A stretch of 64,000 nt of DNA from positions 558,001 through 622,000 of the forward strand of contig JAWKKG010000002.1 in the NCBI GenBank assembly GCA_041393395.1, given 5' to 3'. The notes beneath the pieces were generated by a model. It saw nothing but the letters and a program-made list of their open reading frames with translations. It searched no databases and had not been told where the DNA came from. The DNA is from JAGQIB01 sp041393395. Lineage in GTDB: Bacteria > ARS69. The position numbers and the translations under genes are program-made. Shown here piece after piece: positions 25,745 through 34,738 of the stretch (the first letter of the stretch is position 1; each line of letters begins with the position of its first letter).

Positions 25745-26241
25745 GACTCGTCTCCGAGCGCGCGGAGCATCCGCGGAGTGGCCAGGCATAGCAGATCGCC
25801 GCAGAGTCTCTCCGGATGCCACTCGATCACGGCCACGCCGGACTTCTTGAGCCACGCGAACGGTTCGCGACTGCCCACGAGACGCGCGAGCACGAGCGAC
25901 AGGTGCGGGTTATGGCCGGTGAGCAGGAACGTGCCCGGCCCCGCCTCGTGCACCCGGGCGAGCAGGCTCGTGGGGTCGGCCTCGGGCAGAAGCTCGGGCA
26001 CGCGTACCGGATCGAGACGCGGCGCGAGCAAGTCGCGTGCGATCTCCGCCGTCTGCACGGCTCGCACGTACGGACTCGTGTAGATCGCGTCCGGACGGAC
26101 GTCGAGGCGCGCGAGCCCGCGCATTGCGGACTCCGTGCGCTTGCGTCCCTGGGCCGTGAGGGCGCGTTCCGGATCGTCGGGGCAGGCCGGATCGTCGCGG
26201 TCGATCGCGATGCCGTGTCGCAGCAGGACGAGCGTCGTCAC
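25741..26241 (-). CDS. sixA: SixA-like histidine phosphatase
   Basis: 166 aa, histidine phosphatase superfamily. The catalytic RHG lies at the start (VLLRHGIAIDR), and the second histidine is in LTGHNPHLS. SixA-type proteins dephosphorylate phosphohistidine on signalling or PTS proteins. The GTG at 26241 has AGGA 7 nt upstream. It overlaps the ppx start by 4 nt and its own start overlaps the stop of the CHAD gene, so the three genes are coupled. Grouping of sixA, ppx and CHAD genes around ppk1 is common; the substrate here is unknown. Confidence 0.87.
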   Translation of the reverse strand: MTTLVLLRHGIAIDRDDPACPDDPERALTAQGRKRTESAMRGLARLDVRPDAIYTSPYVRAVQTAEIARDLLAPRLDPVRVPELLPEADPTSLLARVHEAGPGTFLLTGHNPHLSLVLARLVGSREPFAWLKKSGVAVIEWHPERLCGDLLCLATPRMLRALGDES

Positions 26242-27899
26242 GTTCGGTCCTTTCCCGGCCTCGCCGGTGGCTCGGGTGGAGTCTGCGGCCTCGCCGCGTC
26301 CGCTCCGCCCGGATGACGCAAGCTCGTGGCGACCCGCTTCCAGCGCACGCGACTCGGTGCGCGGAACGCCGCCGCGAACCGTCGCCGCGACTTCACGGCG
26401 ACTCGCTCGAGGGAATCCCGCCAGAGGTCGATCGCGTCCGCGGTCCGCGCGGGCCAGTCCGGCGAATCGTCCGCGAGCGTGCGCAGTCGGTCCAGAAAAA
26501 CTTCCGCGTCCTGCCCGGCCCCGAGCGTGTCCTGCACGCGACGTGCGTGAGCGATCCAGATCGCGGCGTCCGGGCCCAGCACCGGGGCGTGAAACTCCAG
26601 GCAGTAGCGCAGTCGCTTCGCGAGGATCCGCACCCGGTGGTAGTCCGCGGCCGGTGACGTGGGGCGAAGCGCGCGACCGGCCCGCAGGAACTTCTTCCAT
26701 CGCTTGCGGACGAGTGCGAGCGCGACGGGGGCGATCGCGGAACGCGTCGTCGTGTCGTCGGCCGGTGGCGCGAGAAGCGCCCGCCGGACCCGGCGGACGA
26801 GGTGCCGGAAGCGGTCGGAATCGAGCGCCTCGAGGAGCTCGGCTTGCGCGGTCCGTCGGTGCTCGGCGAAGCGCGCCTCGAGCGGCGCGAGCACGTGCGC
26901 CTCGGCGGGCGGTCGCTTCGCGCGCCAGGCATCGAGCGACTCCCGCTGGACATCCAGATCGCGCGCGCGGCCCAGTTCCCCGCCGAGCCAGGACAGCTCG
27001 GCGCGAAGGCCGAGCAATCGGGGAGACAGGTTCGCGCGGTGCATCGACATCGCCACCCGCATTCGCCGGACCGCCACGCGCATCCGGTGCAGCGCCTCGA
27101 CGTCGAGGCCGAGTCGCGTGCCGGGCTCGTTCTCGAGCACTCGCGCGAACTGGGTGCGCAGGATCGCGAGCGCCGCGTCGGCCGCGGACTGGTCCGGCCG
27201 CAGCGCCGGCGGCTCGGTCGGGAGGCGGCACGGTTCGGGGAGACCGAGCGCGAGGCGCGCGGCCTCGTACGGGGTCGCGGTGGTCGATGTCAGCCCCCCG
27301 CGACGTTGCAGCTCCTCGAGAAACGGATGCGACCCGCGCGCGGATTCGGCGCGCGCTCGGACTTCCACGCGGTGCAGTCGCAGTCCGTCGGCGCCGCGCG
27401 GGCGGATCGCGCGCGCATCCACGAGAGTCACCGCGGCGATCCAGCGATCGCCTTCCCACACGACCCAGTCCTCGTGCGTCGTCTCCAGCGCGAAGAGCTC
27501 GTGAAGACGTCGCGTGCCGCGCAGTGCCCGGATCGGTCGCGCGAGCGGCGGTGGGGTGTCGTCCAGGGATCCGCCGTTCAGGCGTGCCATCGAGATCGGC
27601 GAGCCGGGAATCGAAGCAAGCGGCGTGGCGACGAGTCGATGCGGTACGAGCGCGACCTCGAAGCCGCCCCCGAGGTCGCGGGTCACGAGGGAGAGTCCCG
27701 CCCGGTGGAACCGGTGGTCTCTCGTGTCGAGGAAGTGCTCCTCGAAGCAAGTCGGGCGGCCGGGGACGAGACGGACGCCGCGGACGCCCCCCACGAGGGC
27801 CGCACGCACCGCCGTGAGCGTCGCGGTCTCGAACGTCTCCCGCGCCACGGGCGCGCCGGGGCTCCGCTCGCGCGCGGCTTGTTCGGGGCGGCCGCTCAA
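26238..27899 (-). CDS. CYTH-CHAD domain protein (polyphosphate-binding)
   Basis: 553 aa. The N-terminal half (about 20-200) is CYTH-like but poorly conserved in the EXEXK signature, so triphosphatase activity is uncertain. The C-terminal CHAD domain (about 235-520) is a helical bundle with conserved His/Arg-rich helices (ALHRMRVAVRRMRVA and YHRVRILAKRLRYCLEF) that bind polyphosphate. CHAD proteins localise to polyphosphate granules. The TTG at 27899 has GGAGGA at 6 nt spacing. It is the first gene of the sixA-ppx operon, which fits a granule-associated role. Confidence 0.87.
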   Translation of the reverse strand: MSGRPEQAARERSPGAPVARETFETATLTAVRAALVGGVRGVRLVPGRPTCFEEHFLDTRDHRFHRAGLSLVTRDLGGGFEVALVPHRLVATPLASIPGSPISMARLNGGSLDDTPPPLARPIRALRGTRRLHELFALETTHEDWVVWEGDRWIAAVTLVDARAIRPRGADGLRLHRVEVRARAESARGSHPFLEELQRRGGLTSTTATPYEAARLALGLPEPCRLPTEPPALRPDQSAADAALAILRTQFARVLENEPGTRLGLDVEALHRMRVAVRRMRVAMSMHRANLSPRLLGLRAELSWLGGELGRARDLDVQRESLDAWRAKRPPAEAHVLAPLEARFAEHRRTAQAELLEALDSDRFRHLVRRVRRALLAPPADDTTTRSAIAPVALALVRKRWKKFLRAGRALRPTSPAADYHRVRILAKRLRYCLEFHAPVLGPDAAIWIAHARRVQDTLGAGQDAEVFLDRLRTLADDSPDWPARTADAIDLWRDSLERVAVKSRRRFAAAFRAPSRVRWKRVATSLRHPGGADAARPQTPPEPPARPGKDRT

Positions 27900-27955
27900 G
27901 TTGCTCCTCCGGGGTGCGGGCCAGTTCCCACTACTCTAAAGGAACGGGCCGCCCC

Positions 27956-27997
27956 GGTTCCGGGATTCCGGTTCCCGGATTCTGGTTCCGGGATTCC
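27956..27997. repeat. Three tandem 14-bp direct repeats upstream of glgB
   Basis: Units GGTTCCGGGATTCC, GGTTCCCGGATTCT and GGTTCCGGGATTCC follow each other without gaps in the divergent region between the CHAD gene and glgB. They lie just upstream of the glgB -10 and could be regulator sites. Confidence 0.75.
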
Positions 27998-28025
27998 GCC
28001 GGGCGACCTTCGTCCCTCGATCCGA

Positions 28026-28031
28026 TATAGT
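28026..28031 (+). promoter_or_regulatory. -10 element of a near-leaderless glgB promoter
   Basis: TATAGT (5/6 match) ends 9 nt before the glgB ATG; the intervening sequence has no Shine-Dalgarno. Transcription would begin within about 0-3 nt of the start codon. No good -35 is seen. Confidence 0.5.
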
Positions 28032-28040
28032 GGCGCCCCC

Positions 28041-30224
28041 ATGAATCGAGTTCCGGAATCCGTCCTCGAAGCCATCGCCCGCGGCCGTTTCGGCGACCCG
28101 GGCGCCGTCCTCGGTCCCCACCGCGCCGCGAGCGGCGACGGGCACGTCGTGCGGGTGTTCCTGCCCGGGGTGGTGGAGGCGGCCGTGCTCGCGAACGGCG
28201 AGCGCGTTCCGCTGGAGTGGCTGCACGCGGACGGCGTGCTCGCGGCCGAGATCGGCGGGCTCGGCGACGTCCCCGACTACCGCATCCGCTGGCGCAGTGA
28301 GGACGGCCCCGAGCAGACGATCGACGATCCGTACCGGTTCGTGCCCTCGCTGCGGGCCGCGGACTTCGCGGACTTCGCGGCCGGAAGGGATTTCCGCGCG
28401 TACGAGCGTCTCGGGGCGCACGCGATGCGGCAGGGCGGGGTGGACGGGGTGCGGTTCGCGGTGTGGGCGCCGAACGCCACGCGCGCCGCCGTGGTCGGTG
28501 ACTTCAACGACTGGAACGCCCGCCGCCATCCGATGCGTCCGATCGGGGCCGGCGTGTGGGAGCTGTTCCTGCCGGGCGTGGCGGCCGGCGCGCACTACAA
28601 GTACGAGTTCCGGACTCCGGTCGGCGGGCGCAAGTCGATGAAGGCGGATCCGTTCGCGTTCGCCTCCGAGGGATCGCGCGGCACCGCGTCCGTCGTCGCG
28701 GGCGCGCCGGCCCACGCGTGGGAAGATGAAAAGTGGATGAAGAGCCGCGCGGCGCGCCAGGCGGCGGACCGTCCGCTCGCGGCGTACGAGGTCCACGTCG
28801 GCTCGTGGCGACGGGCCGCGGGCAAGTGGAAGACCTGGCGTGAGCTCGCGAAGGAGCTGATCCCGCACGCGAAGTGGCTCGGGTTCACTCACCTCGAACT
28901 GCTGCCGGTCATGGAGCATCCGTTCGACGGCTCCTGGGGCTACCAGGTCACGGGCTTCTTCGCGCCGACGGCACGGTTCGGCGCGCCGGACGATCTGCGG
29001 GCGTTCGTGGATGCGGCGCACCGCGCCGACCTCGGCGTGATCCTGGACTGGGTGCCCGGTCACTTCCCGCGTGATGCCCACGGCCTCGCGTTCTTCGACG
29101 GCACGCACCTGTACGAACCGGCGGACCCGCGGGTCGGCTACCACCCGGACTGGCACACGTTCGAGTTCGACTACTCGCGTCCGGAGGTGCGCTCGTTCCT
29201 CTACTCGAGCGCGACGTACTGGATCGAGCGCTACCACGCGGACGGCCTGCGCGTGGATGCGGTGGCGTCGATGCTGTACCTCGACTACTCGCGCAAGCCG
29301 GGGGAGTGGGTGCCGAACGAGAAGGGCGGGCGCGAGAACCTGCACGCGGTGGAATTGCTGAAGGAGCTGAACGACGGACTGCACGAGCGATTCCCCGGCG
29401 TGCTCACGTGCGCGGAGGAATCCACGAGCTGGCCCGGCGTCACCCGGCCCGTGCGCGAGGGCGGACTCGGGTTCGACCTCAAGTGGAACCTCGGGTGGAT
29501 GAACGACTGGCTCGCGTTCCTGCGCCTGCCGGCCGAGCGCCGCTCGAAGTGGTTCACGAAGCTCACGTTCGGGCTCACGTATGCCTTCGAGGAGAAGTTC
29601 CTCCTCCCGCTGTCCCACGACGAGGTCGTGCACGGCAAGCGATCGCTCCTGAACAAGATGCCGGGCGGCGAGCCGGAGCGCTTCGCGAACCTGCGTGTGC
29701 TGTACGGCTGCATGATGGCGCTCCCGGGACGCAAGCTCCTGTTCATGGGCTCCGAGCTCGCGCCGGAGGCGGAGTGGAACCACGACGACGAGCTCCCGTG
29801 GCGTCGCCTCACGGAGGGCCGGCCGGCGGAGCTCGGCGCGTACCTCGCGGAGCTGCTGCGCACGTACCGCGAGGAGCCTGCCCTGCACGCGTGCGAGGAC
29901 TCGTGGGACGGCTTCGAGTGGATCGACGCGGACGACGCGGCGCGGTGCGTGCTGTCTTTCGTGCGCAAGTCGGGCGAACGGAGCGTGCTCGTGATCGCGA
30001 ACCTGTCGCCGCGCCGGTGGACCGGGATGCGGTTCGGGGTCGCGCCCGGCACGACGTGGGAGCGGATTCTCTCCAGCGAGGAGCCGCGATTCGGAGGCGG
30101 GGGAGACCTGCCGGCGGAGCGACTCGAGGCCGAGGCCGTGCCGGCGCATGGGCGCGAGGCGTCGGTCGGGGTGGACGTGGCGGGGCTGTCCGTGACGTGG
30201 TGGCGGGCAGGCTCGCCTCGCTGA
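28041..30224 (+). CDS. glgB: 1,4-alpha-glucan branching enzyme
   Basis: 727 aa GH13 enzyme, normal length. An extra N-terminal CBM48-like module (about 1-105) precedes a second CBM48 (about 125-220) and the catalytic barrel. The catalytic residues are the nucleophile D406 (GLRVDAVASM), acid E459 (CAEEST) and D527 (SHDEVVHGK), close to E. coli GlgB numbering. It makes alpha-1,6 branches in glycogen. The ATG at 28041 lacks a Shine-Dalgarno but has a -10-like TATAGT just upstream. The glycogen synthase gene lies about 6 kb downstream on the same strand with two secreted-protein genes and two ATP-grasp genes between. Confidence 0.93.
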   Translation: MNRVPESVLEAIARGRFGDPGAVLGPHRAASGDGHVVRVFLPGVVEAAVLANGERVPLEWLHADGVLAAEIGGLGDVPDYRIRWRSEDGPEQTIDDPYRFVPSLRAADFADFAAGRDFRAYERLGAHAMRQGGVDGVRFAVWAPNATRAAVVGDFNDWNARRHPMRPIGAGVWELFLPGVAAGAHYKYEFRTPVGGRKSMKADPFAFASEGSRGTASVVAGAPAHAWEDEKWMKSRAARQAADRPLAAYEVHVGSWRRAAGKWKTWRELAKELIPHAKWLGFTHLELLPVMEHPFDGSWGYQVTGFFAPTARFGAPDDLRAFVDAAHRADLGVILDWVPGHFPRDAHGLAFFDGTHLYEPADPRVGYHPDWHTFEFDYSRPEVRSFLYSSATYWIERYHADGLRVDAVASMLYLDYSRKPGEWVPNEKGGRENLHAVELLKELNDGLHERFPGVLTCAEESTSWPGVTRPVREGGLGFDLKWNLGWMNDWLAFLRLPAERRSKWFTKLTFGLTYAFEEKFLLPLSHDEVVHGKRSLLNKMPGGEPERFANLRVLYGCMMALPGRKLLFMGSELAPEAEWNHDDELPWRRLTEGRPAELGAYLAELLRTYREEPALHACEDSWDGFEWIDADDAARCVLSFVRKSGERSVLVIANLSPRRWTGMRFGVAPGTTWERILSSEEPRFGGGGDLPAERLEAEAVPAHGREASVGVDVAGLSVTWWRAGSPR

Positions 30225-30255
30225 GACCGCGCGGCGCTCCGTGCACCGCGCGGTC
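30225..30255. terminator. Bidirectional hairpin between convergent genes
   Basis: A perfect 10-bp stem GACCGCGCGG / CCGCGCGGTC with an 11-nt loop starts directly after the glgB stop and ends 14 nt before the stop of the convergent gene. There is no U tract; it may end both transcripts by position. Confidence 0.55.
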
Positions 30256-30269
30256 CCCACGAGGATCTG

Positions 30270-31604
30270 CTACCGGTACGCGTCCTTCATCTTCCCCCAC
30301 GACGTCTCTTCGATCGACACCGAGCCGCATCCCACGGGGAGCGCCCCGCTCACGACGTTGCACCCGGTGGGGCCCGGAGGCGTGCAGGGGGAGTCGCTCT
30401 GCAGCGTGTAGACGTCGTTGCCCGGATCGCAGAAACGCGGATCGGCGGAGAAGTTCTGCCGGACCGCATCGAGACCGGCGAGCGGGCCGACGAAGTCTCC
30501 GCCCGCGTTGCCGTAGACGTCGTTGCAGCTTCCGCCCTGGGAGACGGTACCGTTTCCGGAGATCGCCTGGCCCTCCGGAGCGAAGGCGAGGATGCAGCGA
30601 TCCAGCGTGGTGCCTCGGCTGCCCACCGAGATGTGCGCGCCGATCGGTGCTTCGTTGAACGCGAACGTGTTCTGGTCGAAGGCTCCGCCCGCGCCGTCCA
30701 CGAACGCCACGGCGCCGCCGCGCACCTCGGCGCGGTTGCGGGCGAAGACGTTCTTGGAGCAGAGGAAGTCGAAGACGAAGTCGGTGACGGTGACCACCAT
30801 GGCTCCCCCGACTCCGGAGGCGTGGTTCGCGAGGAACGTGCACGACACGAGCTGGGTGAAGTCCTCGTTCGTGCACAGGGCGCCGCCGTCGACGGCGGAG
30901 TTCTCCTCGAACAGGCAGTCCTCGATCAGGACGCCGCCCGAGCACTTGGAGACCGCGCCTCCGGTTCCCGTCAGGGCGCGGTTCCCGCGGAAGGTGCAGT
31001 CCAGGCACGCCTCCGCGCCGATCATGGCGCCGCCGCTGCCGGCGGCGACGTTGTCGACGAAATCGCAGCCGTGGGCGTCGACGTTGTAGGACCAGACGGC
31101 GCCGCCGTCCGATTCCGTGGCCTCGTTCCCTTCGAGCACGCAGTCCACGAGGTCGAAGTGCCTCGTGCCGATCGACGCGACGGCTCCGCCCCTCGGAGCC
31201 GAACCGCCGCGCAGATGGCAGGAGAGCAACGCCACGGCCGCGTTGTCGTAGAACACGAGGCCTCCCTGGGTGTCGCTCGTTCCCCCTTGCAACGTGATCC
31301 CCTGGACGATCGTGGGGAAGAGCGCCACGGACGAGGTCAGGCACCGTCCGAGCCCGGCGGCGTCGATGATTGTCGTGGCCGGGTCTCCCGTGTCCGACAG
31401 CAGCGCGATGCCGTGCGGAATCGAGAGGTCGTGCTCGAAGTAGGTTCCGGGCCCGAGGGAGACGCTGTCCCCGGCGACCGCGATCGAGAGCGCGTCCGCG
31501 ATGGTGGCGACGTCGCCGGTTCCGTCCGGCAGGACGTGGATCAACGTGGCGAGGGCGGGGGACGGGAGAACGGCCAGGATGACCATCAGCAGGGTGGCGC
31601 GCAC
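30270..31604 (-). CDS. Secreted right-handed beta-helix protein with short C-terminal motif
   Basis: 444 aa. The signal peptide is about 1-20 (VRATLLMVILAVLPSPALA). The body is a series of parallel beta-helix turns with GGA/GGAV steps (SGGAMIGAEAC, GTGGAVSKCSGG, VDGGALC, VGGAMVV), as in pectin-lyase-fold and chlamydial Pmp-like proteins. It ends in EETSWGKMKDAYR, matching the tails of three other secreted proteins in this window. The GTG at 31604 has GGAG 8 nt upstream. A promoter TTGTAA-N18-TAGAAT (31645-31674) overlaps the stop codon of the upstream gene. No catalytic residues are recognised; surface or extracellular location is inferred. Confidence 0.78.
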   Translation of the reverse strand: MRATLLMVILAVLPSPALATLIHVLPDGTGDVATIADALSIAVAGDSVSLGPGTYFEHDLSIPHGIALLSDTGDPATTIIDAAGLGRCLTSSVALFPTIVQGITLQGGTSDTQGGLVFYDNAAVALLSCHLRGGSAPRGGAVASIGTRHFDLVDCVLEGNEATESDGGAVWSYNVDAHGCDFVDNVAAGSGGAMIGAEACLDCTFRGNRALTGTGGAVSKCSGGVLIEDCLFEENSAVDGGALCTNEDFTQLVSCTFLANHASGVGGAMVVTVTDFVFDFLCSKNVFARNRAEVRGGAVAFVDGAGGAFDQNTFAFNEAPIGAHISVGSRGTTLDRCILAFAPEGQAISGNGTVSQGGSCNDVYGNAGGDFVGPLAGLDAVRQNFSADPRFCDPGNDVYTLQSDSPCTPPGPTGCNVVSGALPVGCGSVSIEETSWGKMKDAYR

Positions 31605-31644
31605 GGCGAACTCCAGCGCTGTGAGAATGGGACGAGATCGGTCG

Positions 31645-31674
31645 ATTCTACGCCCGGCCCGCGGGTTGTTACAA
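31645..31674 (-). promoter_or_regulatory. Promoter of the beta-helix protein gene
   Basis: Minus-strand TTGTAA (31669-31674) and TAGAAT (31645-31650, 5/6) with an 18-nt spacer. It overlaps the stop codon of the preceding gene and a short dyad, GTTGT-A-ACAAC. The leader would be about 35 nt. Confidence 0.6.
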
Positions 31675-33207
31675 CAGCCGAACCACCCGCGCGACACCGT
31701 GTCCCGACCCGGACCGGCGCGCAAAGTACACCCCGGCCGCCACCGGGCGGCCGCTGTCGTCCGTTCCGTCCCAGAGCGCCTCGCCGCCCCTGGCTTCGAG
31801 CGCGCGCACACGTCGCCCCGCGACGTCGAGCACGTCGATCGGCACTCGCTCGGCGCCACCTCCCGCGTCGGCCGGCAGCACGAACCGTGTGCTCGTCCGG
31901 AACACGCTCGGTCGCGCGGTCAGTCCGGCGTCGCCGCGGGCGATCACGGGTGCGCCGGTCGTGCCGCCGAGGTCCTCGTACGCCGCGATCGTGAAGACTT
32001 CGAGCAGCGGTGCCCCGGGATCGTAGGCGCCGATTCCCTCGACCCCGAACGCGAGCGAGTATCCGGCCGGGCTGCCCCCGCCGCCGAGCGGCAGCGCGTC
32101 GGCCCAGGGGAAGTACGCGTCCTGCCCCGCCGCGACGGCGATCACGAGCTCCTGGTGCACGGTGCCGTCGGACAGGCCGGGCGGCAGATCCGAGAGCAGC
32201 AGATCGTGCGCGATCACGATCGCGTTCTCGTGGAGCGAGACCTGTGGGTCGCCGCTCGGATTCGCGGCGTACGGCGCGTTGTCCGGCGTGGTGAATCGCA
32301 GTTCGAACGTCGCCTGCTCGAAGCTCGAGTCGAGCCAGGTGACGGCCGCCGAGCCTCCCGGGAGAACCGCGCCGAGGTCGCCGCTCGCGTCGACCCACTC
32401 GAAGCGCGCGCCGGGACAGGAGGGCGCGATCCCGTCCACCTGGAACACCGGCCCGGCGATCACCGGCGAGCTCGGTCCGGCGAGTCGCCAGTTCCAGGCC
32501 ATCACGGGAGAGACGTCGCCACCGCGGCCCGGCGCCTGGCACACGAAGTCGAACGTGCCCGGCGCGTACGCCTGGTAGAGGAACGGCAGTCCGCTGCTCG
32601 TGGCGATGTGGTCGATCGTGATCGATGTCCCGTCGTGGCTCACGACGGACAGAGCGATCAGCTGGACGGCCGCGAGATTCACGTGCGGCGCGTACTCGCT
32701 CAGGCGGAAGATCAACGTGCCCGATTCGCGCGCCGCGTAGGTGATCGAGGCGCTTCCCTGACCGTCCCAAAGGGCGAGTGCCACTTCGGTCTCGGGGCCG
32801 CCGCCCTCGAACGGGATCCGGACGTGAGTCGCCGTGCCGCCATCCGTGAGGTCCCACGGACCGCCTTCGTAGACGAGCCGCGTCTTCACCCACGTGTTCG
32901 GGTGAGTGATGTGGATGCCGTCCTCGGTGCGCGGCCAGGTCTGCAACGTGGCCGTCATCGGACCGACCGGCACCGTGATGTACTCGAGGGACACGTCGCG
33001 CTGCGGAGCGATGCACGTGCCCGGGTTCGGGCTCTGCGATTGCACGAGCACCACGCCGGCCACCGCCGGCTCGAACACGACGTTCACGTTGCCGCTCTCG
33101 AACGAATCGATGATCACGGCGGGGGCCGGGGACGAGATGGCGAGGCCGGCGAGAAGCGCGAGGCCGAAGGGCAGGCCGGCGTGGGAAGACTTCGGGAGCG
33201 GGCGCAT
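31669..33207 (-). CDS. Secreted protein with FlgD-like C-terminal domain
   Basis: 512 aa. The signal peptide is about 1-30 (ending SSPAPA). The middle is beta-rich with no family I recognise. The last 70 residues form a FlgD-type Ig domain (VPIDVLDVAGRRVRALE, WDGTDDSGRPVAAGVYF), the tail commonly found on type IX-like secreted proteins in FCB bacteria, ending in VARVVRLL. The ATG at 33207 has GAGG 8 nt upstream. It precedes the beta-helix gene on the same strand, but that gene has its own promoter. Function unknown. Confidence 0.75.
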   Translation of the reverse strand: MRPLPKSSHAGLPFGLALLAGLAISSPAPAVIIDSFESGNVNVVFEPAVAGVVLVQSQSPNPGTCIAPQRDVSLEYITVPVGPMTATLQTWPRTEDGIHITHPNTWVKTRLVYEGGPWDLTDGGTATHVRIPFEGGGPETEVALALWDGQGSASITYAARESGTLIFRLSEYAPHVNLAAVQLIALSVVSHDGTSITIDHIATSSGLPFLYQAYAPGTFDFVCQAPGRGGDVSPVMAWNWRLAGPSSPVIAGPVFQVDGIAPSCPGARFEWVDASGDLGAVLPGGSAAVTWLDSSFEQATFELRFTTPDNAPYAANPSGDPQVSLHENAIVIAHDLLLSDLPPGLSDGTVHQELVIAVAAGQDAYFPWADALPLGGGGSPAGYSLAFGVEGIGAYDPGAPLLEVFTIAAYEDLGGTTGAPVIARGDAGLTARPSVFRTSTRFVLPADAGGGAERVPIDVLDVAGRRVRALEARGGEALWDGTDDSGRPVAAGVYFARRSGSGHGVARVVRLL

Positions 33208-33377
33208 GGGCGAACCTCGGATCGGAGGGAGCCGGGTCGCCCCGGCGAACTGGTTCCGTAGTCCGAGAAACGCAGGAGCGGGCGACGGGCGGACAGGGTT
33301 TCGCCGCCGGCGCCGAGAGGCGTCGCGTGGGAGGTCGTGCGGGCGGAGCGGCGCCGGCCACCCCATCCGACCGGGCG

Positions 33378-34598
33378 CTAGGGCGTGGCGTACAGCTGGA
33401 CCTCGGTCGCGACCCGGTCCGCCATCTCCAGGACCGTCTCCAGATCCGGGTGGCGCATCATCACGTAGCCGTCGCCGATGACGGAGGTGCGCCAGTTCTT
33501 GCGCGGTGCCCCGACCGGCGTGAGATCCACGGCGGTGATGTGGTGGCCCATCTCGGTGAGGATCCGGTCCAGGCCGTCGATGCGGCGCACGATGCCCTCG
33601 CCGTTCGCGCGCTTGAACACGCCGGCCGAGTGGTACTTGCGCACGACCGGCTGCGAGAAGCGACCGTGGCACACGGCCTCGGCCCAACCGCGGTAGAGAT
33701 CGAGATCACACGCGAAGTTCATCAGATCCACCGTGCGCACGCCGGGCGCGCGCGCCGCGATCTCGCCGAACACGGCCTCGCCGTTCGGCTTGCGGTACCA
33801 CTCCATGTGCGTGAACCCGGTGCGGAACCCGAGCGCCTTCAGCACCGCGAAACCCATCTCGCGGCCCTGCGCGACGTGATGGGAGTCGACGTCGCGGCGG
33901 CAGATCGTCTGCTGACTCATCCAGTGGTGCTCGCGGCATACGAGAGCGCGCGGCCGGTAGAACGCGATGTTGAAGTACTCCACGTGACCGTCCACGCAGA
34001 CCGTGTCGAACGTGTAGTCCTCGCCGTCGATGAACTCCTCGACCGAGACCTCCTCCACGTGGCGGAGCTTCGGCAGGACTTCCTCGAGCTGGTGCGCGTC
34101 GTCCACGCGGTACGTGTCCTGCGAGCCCGCGCCCGCGATCGGCTTGACGATGAGCGGGAAACCGATCCGCTCCGCGTGCGCGCGCACCTCGCCCACGGTG
34201 TGCGCGTTGCCGTGGCGGGGCGTGCGGATGCCGGCGGCATCGAGCCGCTGCTTCATGATCTCCTTGTCCCGGAACGGGATCGTCTCGTCCACGGTGAGAC
34301 CGGGAATGCCGAGCGCCTCGCGGCACCGGGCGGCGGCGACCATGACCGGCTCCCACAACGTCTCGATGCGATCGAGCCGCACCTTGTCGGCGACCTTCTG
34401 GACCTCCTCCAGGAGGTGCGCCTCGTCCGTGAGCGAGCGAACCTGCACGTACGCGGACAGCGCCTTGCGCGCGCGCTCGGGCAGGGCCGCCTGCGGCTGG
34501 TCGCCCATGCCGATGACGTTCGCGCCGACCTCGGCGAGGCCGGCCGTGAAGTGCGGCTGCTCCACCGGGAATCCGGGCGACAGCATCAGGACGTTCAT
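33378..34598 (-). CDS. ATP-grasp ligase-like protein (paralogue A)
   Basis: 406 aa, carbamoyl-phosphate-synthase-like ATP-grasp fold. An N-terminal nucleotide-sugar-like subdomain (MNVLMLSPGFPVEQPHF) is followed by FRDKEIMKQRLDAAGI, the ATP lysine in FPLIVKPIAGAGSQDT (K about 149), VEEFIDGEDYTFD and the metal-binding strand region FGEIAARAPGVR. It shares FRDK, PLI[VL]KP, HMEW and ARPPG-like blocks with the products at 34739 and 37618, so they are paralogues. The ATG at 34598 has GAGGAGG upstream. It is transcribed away from glgA. Such enzymes join a carboxylate to an amine or thiol; substrates are unknown. Confidence 0.78.
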   Translation of the reverse strand: MNVLMLSPGFPVEQPHFTAGLAEVGANVIGMGDQPQAALPERARKALSAYVQVRSLTDEAHLLEEVQKVADKVRLDRIETLWEPVMVAAARCREALGIPGLTVDETIPFRDKEIMKQRLDAAGIRTPRHGNAHTVGEVRAHAERIGFPLIVKPIAGAGSQDTYRVDDAHQLEEVLPKLRHVEEVSVEEFIDGEDYTFDTVCVDGHVEYFNIAFYRPRALVCREHHWMSQQTICRRDVDSHHVAQGREMGFAVLKALGFRTGFTHMEWYRKPNGEAVFGEIAARAPGVRTVDLMNFACDLDLYRGWAEAVCHGRFSQPVVRKYHSAGVFKRANGEGIVRRIDGLDRILTEMGHHITAVDLTPVGAPRKNWRTSVIGDGYVMMRHPDLETVLEMADRVATEVQLYATP

Positions 34599-34738
34599 GA
34601 TCGCCTCCTCGGCTCCGGATCGGAGCGGCTCCGCTCTTGCGCGGAGGGACGGGTGAGGCGGGGATCGTAGCGCAGCGGTCGCCCGGGGATCGAGGGCATT
34701 CGTGGCGGGCGAATTGCGGAAGCTCGGAGCGGGAGAAA

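Noticed and set aside
26802..28040. Upstream extension of the glgB frame
   Set aside because: It overlaps the CHAD gene antisense and is low-complexity; homology begins at the ATG at 28041.
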